Source: an uncultured Bacteroidales bacterium (GTDB taxonomy: Bacteria > Bacteroidota > Bacteroidia > Bacteroidales > F082). From it: a stretch of DNA of 64,000 bases. The stretch is taken from assembly GCA_946408345.1 (NCBI GenBank), contig CAMJRR010000002.1, positions 1 to 64,000 of the forward strand, read 5' to 3'. The first letter of the stretch is position 1. Each line of letters begins with the position of its first letter. Below are positions 61,217-64,000 of this stretch, piece after piece. Both the position numbers and the translations under genes were made by a program. The notes beneath the pieces were generated by a model, which did no database searches, had not been told where the DNA came from, and was given only the letters and a program-made list of their open reading frames with translations.

Positions 61217-61384
61217 ATGAAAATCGCCGACATCAAGAAAACCTTCGAGAACCGCGGCTACAAGCTGAAGCGTCTGCCAAACGGCAAGGTGGCCTTCATC
61301 ACCCGCCGAGGCAAGCACACAATGACCTTCGACTCCTACGCCGAGGCATACAAGAAAATGTATCTGTCAGGAATGATCAAGTAA
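61217..61384 (+). CDS. Small basic protein
   Basis: 55 residues (MKIADIKKTFENRGYKLKRL ...), with an amphipathic helix, SYAEAYKKMYLSGM near the end. Short, basic, no family recognised; likely DNA- or capsid-associated. Confidence 0.5.
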   Translation: MKIADIKKTFENRGYKLKRLPNGKVAFITRRGKHTMTFDSYAEAYKKMYLSGMIK

Positions 61385-61407
61385 AACCTTAAAAACCTGA
61401 AAACCCA

Positions 61408-61650
61408 ATGAAAAAATTCCAAGAGGGGAAAACCTACTACGGCCATTCGATGGTGGATTCCGACACGAAAATCGGGATAAAGGTCCTGAAACGCACCGAA
61501 AGCTTTGTCACCATCAAGAACCTTTCACGTTGGCCTGTCGACAAGACGCGCTTCAAGATACATGCAGGCTCCATCAATGGACAACAATACGAATACATCC
61601 GTCTGGGAAACTATTCCCTGGCTCCTATCATATCGGCAGCGGGATATTGA
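61408..61650 (+). CDS. Small beta-rich protein
   Basis: 80 residues beginning MKKFQEGKTYYGHSMVDSDTK. A beta-rich fold with VKVLKRTESFVTIKNL. It resembles short auxiliary proteins in Bacteroidetes mobile elements. No family recognised. Confidence 0.5.
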   Translation: MKKFQEGKTYYGHSMVDSDTKIGIKVLKRTESFVTIKNLSRWPVDKTRFKIHAGSINGQQYEYIRLGNYSLAPIISAAGY

Positions 61651-61681
61651 ACCATAAAACCAAACCCAAATTGAAAAACCC

Positions 61682-62149
61682 ATGAAAACCAAGAAGCCAC
61701 AACCGAGCACACTTGAAGCCAAGACCGAAGCCTTCAAGAAGGAGGTGAACTTCAGCGGCCTTAACGAGGAGCAGAAGCGCATCTACACTGCCTTCGTGTT
61801 CCGACGTGCCAAACCCTACCGCTTCGCCGTCAACGACGCCAACGGCAACACGGTCAGGTTCCTGCTTTACACCAACAAGACCGACGACGGTGTGCTGCAT
61901 ATCATGGGGAAGCACTATAAGGGAGTCGCGGGACCCGTCACGGCCACGGAAATCGTCAATCTGTGCGACGTAATCCGAAACGGCGTAATGACATCGGACG
62001 GAAAAAGCATCACCTACACATGGATTAAGGGTGCAAGCACGCTCAAGCTGATTGTGGGGCTGAAGAGATCCAAGACTGGGGAGAATGTGCTGAAGTCGTT
62101 CTACTCAAACAGAAAAACTTCCAGGACAGCCGGTAGCAGCAACAAATAG
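61682..62149 (+). CDS. Possible BECR-fold RNase-like protein
   Basis: 155 residues. The segment FLLYTNKTDDGVLHIMGKHYKG followed by VTATEIVNLCDVIRNG, SITYTWIKGASTLKLIVGLKR and ENVLKSFYSNRK resembles phage-borne barnase/EndoU/ColicinE5/RelE-like nuclease domains, which end in a conserved strand with Ser-Phe-Tyr. Such proteins are found in virus accessory regions. It is followed by the second copy of the 39-bp leader repeat. Confidence 0.45.
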   Translation: MKTKKPQPSTLEAKTEAFKKEVNFSGLNEEQKRIYTAFVFRRAKPYRFAVNDANGNTVRFLLYTNKTDDGVLHIMGKHYKGVAGPVTATEIVNLCDVIRNGVMTSDGKSITYTWIKGASTLKLIVGLKRSKTGENVLKSFYSNRKTSRTAGSSNK

Positions 62150-62177
62150 GCTGTGGTGCCAATCCTGAAAGTTTTCC

Positions 62178-62216
62178 GCAAAATTACGAAAATTTTTGAA
62201 AACCAACCATAAAAAC
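62178..62216 (+). repeat. 39-bp leader repeat, copy 2
   Basis: Same sequence as at 51,784-51,822 with three mismatches; ends nine bases before an ATG at 62,225. Confidence 0.8.
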
Positions 62217-62224
62217 CGAAAATT

Positions 62225-62431
62225 ATGACAAACGCAGAGAAAAAAGCCATTAAAGAATCGCTCAAAAAGGGAATTGCCATCTGGAAGAAAGACATCCAAT
62301 TTTGGCAACAGAAAAAGAAAGAGGCTGAAGCCATGATCGCCCACGACAAGAAGAGGCATGTAGTGCCCAAAAGCGTGCCGAAAAGCACCTTCGCAAAGCG
62401 GTGGCACTGTGCCCGGAGCTGGTGCAAGTGA
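62225..62431 (+). CDS. Helical N-terminal fragment, frameshift candidate
   Basis: 68 residues of basic amphipathic helix (KKAIKESLKKGIAIWKKDIQ ...). The next frame begins to read as coding (QKRAEKHLRKAVALCPELVQ) from about 62,371 while this one still continues to 62,431, so the two frames may be one protein broken by a single-base change. Confidence 0.5.
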   Translation: MTNAEKKAIKESLKKGIAIWKKDIQFWQQKKKEAEAMIAHDKKRHVVPKSVPKSTFAKRWHCARSWCK

Positions 62432-62781
62432 AAGCGCACCCGATAGACACGGTGCTCACCGCGCCCGGCTATGCCGACTGTACGACCGTGCCCCTGATGG
62501 AAGTGTTGCAAGGCAAGACCGTTTATGCCCCAACCGACCACGGCACCGTCATCGTGAAGCTGCGCCCAGCCGACAGCACGCTGAAGGTAGGCTTTGTGGC
62601 CGCCCCCATGCCCATCCGCTACAAAGACACCATCAACTACGCACAAGTGGTTGTTCCCGTGAACATGAAAAAGGTAGCCGGAGGAAGTACCTGGATATGG
62701 ATAGGCTGCATCCTGTTTGGCATCGTCATCGGTTTTGTCGCGCTCATTTGGATTGCACTGAAAGTAAAGATTCATGAATAA
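62401..62781 (+). CDS. C-anchored membrane protein
   Basis: 126 residues. The first in-frame start here is GTG 62,401; the frame already reads well upstream. A soluble domain (HPIDTVLTAPGYADCTTV ... TDHGTVIVKLRPADSTLKVGF) is followed by a transmembrane helix (TWIWIGCILFGIVIGFVALIW). Together with the preceding helix it resembles two-part spanin/anchor-type proteins of Bacteroidetes phages (low confidence). Confidence 0.55.
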   Translation: MALCPELVQVKAHPIDTVLTAPGYADCTTVPLMEVLQGKTVYAPTDHGTVIVKLRPADSTLKVGFVAAPMPIRYKDTINYAQVVVPVNMKKVAGGSTWIWIGCILFGIVIGFVALIWIALKVKIHE

Positions 62782-62800
62782 CCCATAAAACCCAATCGCC

Positions 62801-63076
62801 ATGTTTATCAATTTCGCAGAACTATACGCTTCAGGCGGCACATTCGACCGTCAGGAAGTCAACACGTCGAGCAAAGACGGAACCACCACCATCTATGGCG
62901 GTTATTCGCCAATCGCAGACCCCGAAGATCCCAACATTGAGGATGCCGTTTGGCTTATCCGTAAACTCGTCGTCACCGAGTCGGGCGGCACGCAGACCAT
63001 TGAATGCACCTGGGCCAAGGCCAAATGGAGCGAAAGATCTAACCAAGCAACCATCTACCAATACGGAAAGCCATGA
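62801..63076 (+). CDS. Small phage-type accessory structural protein
   Basis: 91 residues. The pattern YGGYSPIADPEDPNIEDAVWLIRKL, followed by ...ECTWAKAKWSERSNQ... and YQY, is typical of short proteins in Bacteroidetes phage structural clusters (adjacent to receptor-binding genes). Stop overlaps the next gene. Confidence 0.6.
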   Translation: MFINFAELYASGGTFDRQEVNTSSKDGTTTIYGGYSPIADPEDPNIEDAVWLIRKLVVTESGGTQTIECTWAKAKWSERSNQATIYQYGKP

Positions 63077-63828
63077 GCCTGACAGTAATATTCGACAGAG
63101 TCCTTGGCCGCTTGCGCGAAAAGGACTATGAAGGCGGTGGAGGCGGAGGGAGCGACGTTCCCGACCCGACGTCGCATTTCAGCGTGAAGCTCACACCCGA
63201 CGTCAACCAGAAATACTTTGCCGATGCGCAAACGAGCCCCGGCATGACCGTCACCGTAACGCTCAGGTTCGACGGCGCCCTGGTGGATGCCGACGCCACA
63301 CCGAGCGGATGGACGCGCCAGTCATTAGGCGTTTATACCAAATCCATCGCACAGCCAGGCACTGTGGAATCGCAGCAATGGAGCTATACGCCAGGCGGTG
63401 TGTATGAGCAAAGGACCGCTGTCAAGAGCAGCCCGGCCCGCAGCCTATCAGCCATCTATCCGGCCTATTGGGGCATCTATCCTGGCAACATCGAGCATTC
63501 CGACCGTGACCTCACGCCTATCGTGGCACAGCTTTACGCACAAAACCGTCGCGTCACCCAAAACATGCCTACAACCGTCGTCAACGTGCCCAACAACACG
63601 AACGAAGACGTCTGGCTGTGGATCATCACCAAAGGCAGCGCAACGGCTACGCCAGGAGTTTTCGATATAAACATGATGCGAGACCCTGTAGACGATTTAT
63701 ATTTCACATCTCCTATTGACAATACCATAGACCTTACCGGCTATAAAGCCTATGTTTCAATAAATAAAGCAGATGCCGGACGTGGTTTCGGCGACGTAAA
63801 ATTAACCATTAATATCAACGAAATATGA
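63073..63828 (+). CDS. Receptor-binding/tail-fibre-like protein
   Basis: 251 residues: a short N-terminal helix and Gly-rich hinge (YEGGGGGGSDVP), then beta-rich domains (VTVTLRFDGALVDADATPSGW, YPAYWGIYPGNIEHSDRDL). The C-terminal 55 residues are encoded by AT-rich DNA, unlike the rest. It is an attachment-type protein by layout; it follows the typical short accessory gene. The gap to the next gene is an ATGA overlap. Confidence 0.6.
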   Translation: MSLTVIFDRVLGRLREKDYEGGGGGGSDVPDPTSHFSVKLTPDVNQKYFADAQTSPGMTVTVTLRFDGALVDADATPSGWTRQSLGVYTKSIAQPGTVESQQWSYTPGGVYEQRTAVKSSPARSLSAIYPAYWGIYPGNIEHSDRDLTPIVAQLYAQNRRVTQNMPTTVVNVPNNTNEDVWLWIITKGSATATPGVFDINMMRDPVDDLYFTSPIDNTIDLTGYKAYVSINKADAGRGFGDVKLTININEI

Positions 63829-64000
63829 GTAATCCTGTCGATCAAAGCACTTCTAAAGTTGAGCAGTCATTTTTTCCTGTTTCAATCACGCCAACGTCAA
63901 GAAGTTTCCCAATCGCCTATGCAGACGATATATGGGATATAGCCAAAGAATTTACCGCTCTTTCCGAATTGACCGGGGAAGAAGGACAATACACACAGCA
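63825..64000 (+). CDS. Hypothetical protein, cut by the window edge
   Basis: Opens with MSNPVDQSTSKVEQSFFPVS and is still open at base 64,000 after 58 residues. AT-rich like the end of the preceding gene, so it probably belongs to the same exchanged host-range module. Confidence 0.6.
   Translation, partial: MSNPVDQSTSKVEQSFFPVSITPTSRSFPIAYADDIWDIAKEFTALSELTGEEGQYTQ

Larger units (their letters stand above)
42470..64000. mobile_element. Integrated temperate virus, left end and most of the genome (right end outside window)
   Basis: Gene order is that of a temperate virus: leftward cargo genes and Xre repressor, switch region, rightward Cro-like gene, small early genes, TOPRIM-SF3 primase-helicase, repeats, packaging ATPase, structural-type genes, M15 lysin and receptor-binding-type genes. 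Nearly every rightward gene overlaps or abuts the next. GC is higher than the host from about 45,200 to 63,650. No integrase is visible; it may lie past the right edge. No terminase, portal or tail genes were recognised, so a tailless virus is favoured. The left border is inferred from the end of host genes, not from a proven attachment repeat. Confidence 0.75.

Noticed and set aside
62340..62395. Programmed -1 frameshift site
   Set aside because: No X-XXY-YYZ heptamer in the right frame was found; CCC-AAA would slip to poorly matching codons. Reported as a frameshift candidate of unknown cause instead.

Overview
The window looks like a chromosome segment of an uncultured gut or rumen Bacteroidales bacterium carrying an integrated virus. 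The host assignment rests on secreted proteins with type IX secretion (T9SS) C-terminal sorting domains, a TonB-dependent receptor, TAnnTTTG-type -7 promoter boxes, a MurF-alanine racemase fusion, DUF4837 and DUF4296 lipoproteins, and A-rich leaders in place of Shine-Dalgarno sites. No tRNA, rRNA or CRISPR array was recognised.

Bases 1-13,000 hold surface and secreted proteins: the end of a TonB-dependent outer-membrane receptor, a giant multidomain T9SS adhesin-like protein split by an apparent single-base frameshift, an IS1634-like insertion sequence, a second T9SS protein and a beta-helix protein. Bases 13,172-16,861 encode PurL. Bases 16,900-20,750 are AT-rich accessory DNA with a lipoprotein, a PIN-like protein, and two tandem DUF4160-DUF2442 pairs, the first followed by an Xre regulator. 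Bases 20,751-42,406 are mostly housekeeping: YbaK, GNAT, an AI-2E family permease, MltD-like transglycosylase, QueA, polyprenyl synthase, RecQ, KdsD, LptB, PssA, MurF-Alr, NhaC and several lipoproteins.

From about 42,470 to the right edge the sequence is an integrated virus whose right end lies outside the window. A leftward lysogenic arm encodes an Xre repressor and four cargo genes, each of the four preceded by the same TCAGCRA leader; one encodes a PD-(D/E)XK-like protein. A switch region with GTAAAT half-sites separates it from a rightward arm: a train of small overlapping genes, a TOPRIM-SF3 primase-helicase, a cluster of GTTTCAC repeats (possible origin), an outer-membrane beta-barrel gene, a FtsK/HerA-like packaging ATPase, a 6 x 10 bp direct-repeat array, a 195-residue capsid candidate, about a dozen small single-pass membrane proteins, a membrane-anchored M15 peptidase, and receptor-binding-type genes at the edge.

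No terminase, portal, tail tube, tape measure or baseplate gene is visible in the roughly 21 kb of the element seen. A compact ATPase next to many single-pass membrane proteins and a lysin fits a tailless, probably membrane-containing temperate virus better than a tailed prophage. This is the main candidate for an undescribed system. The capsid assignment and the virion type are inferences that need structure prediction and particle data.
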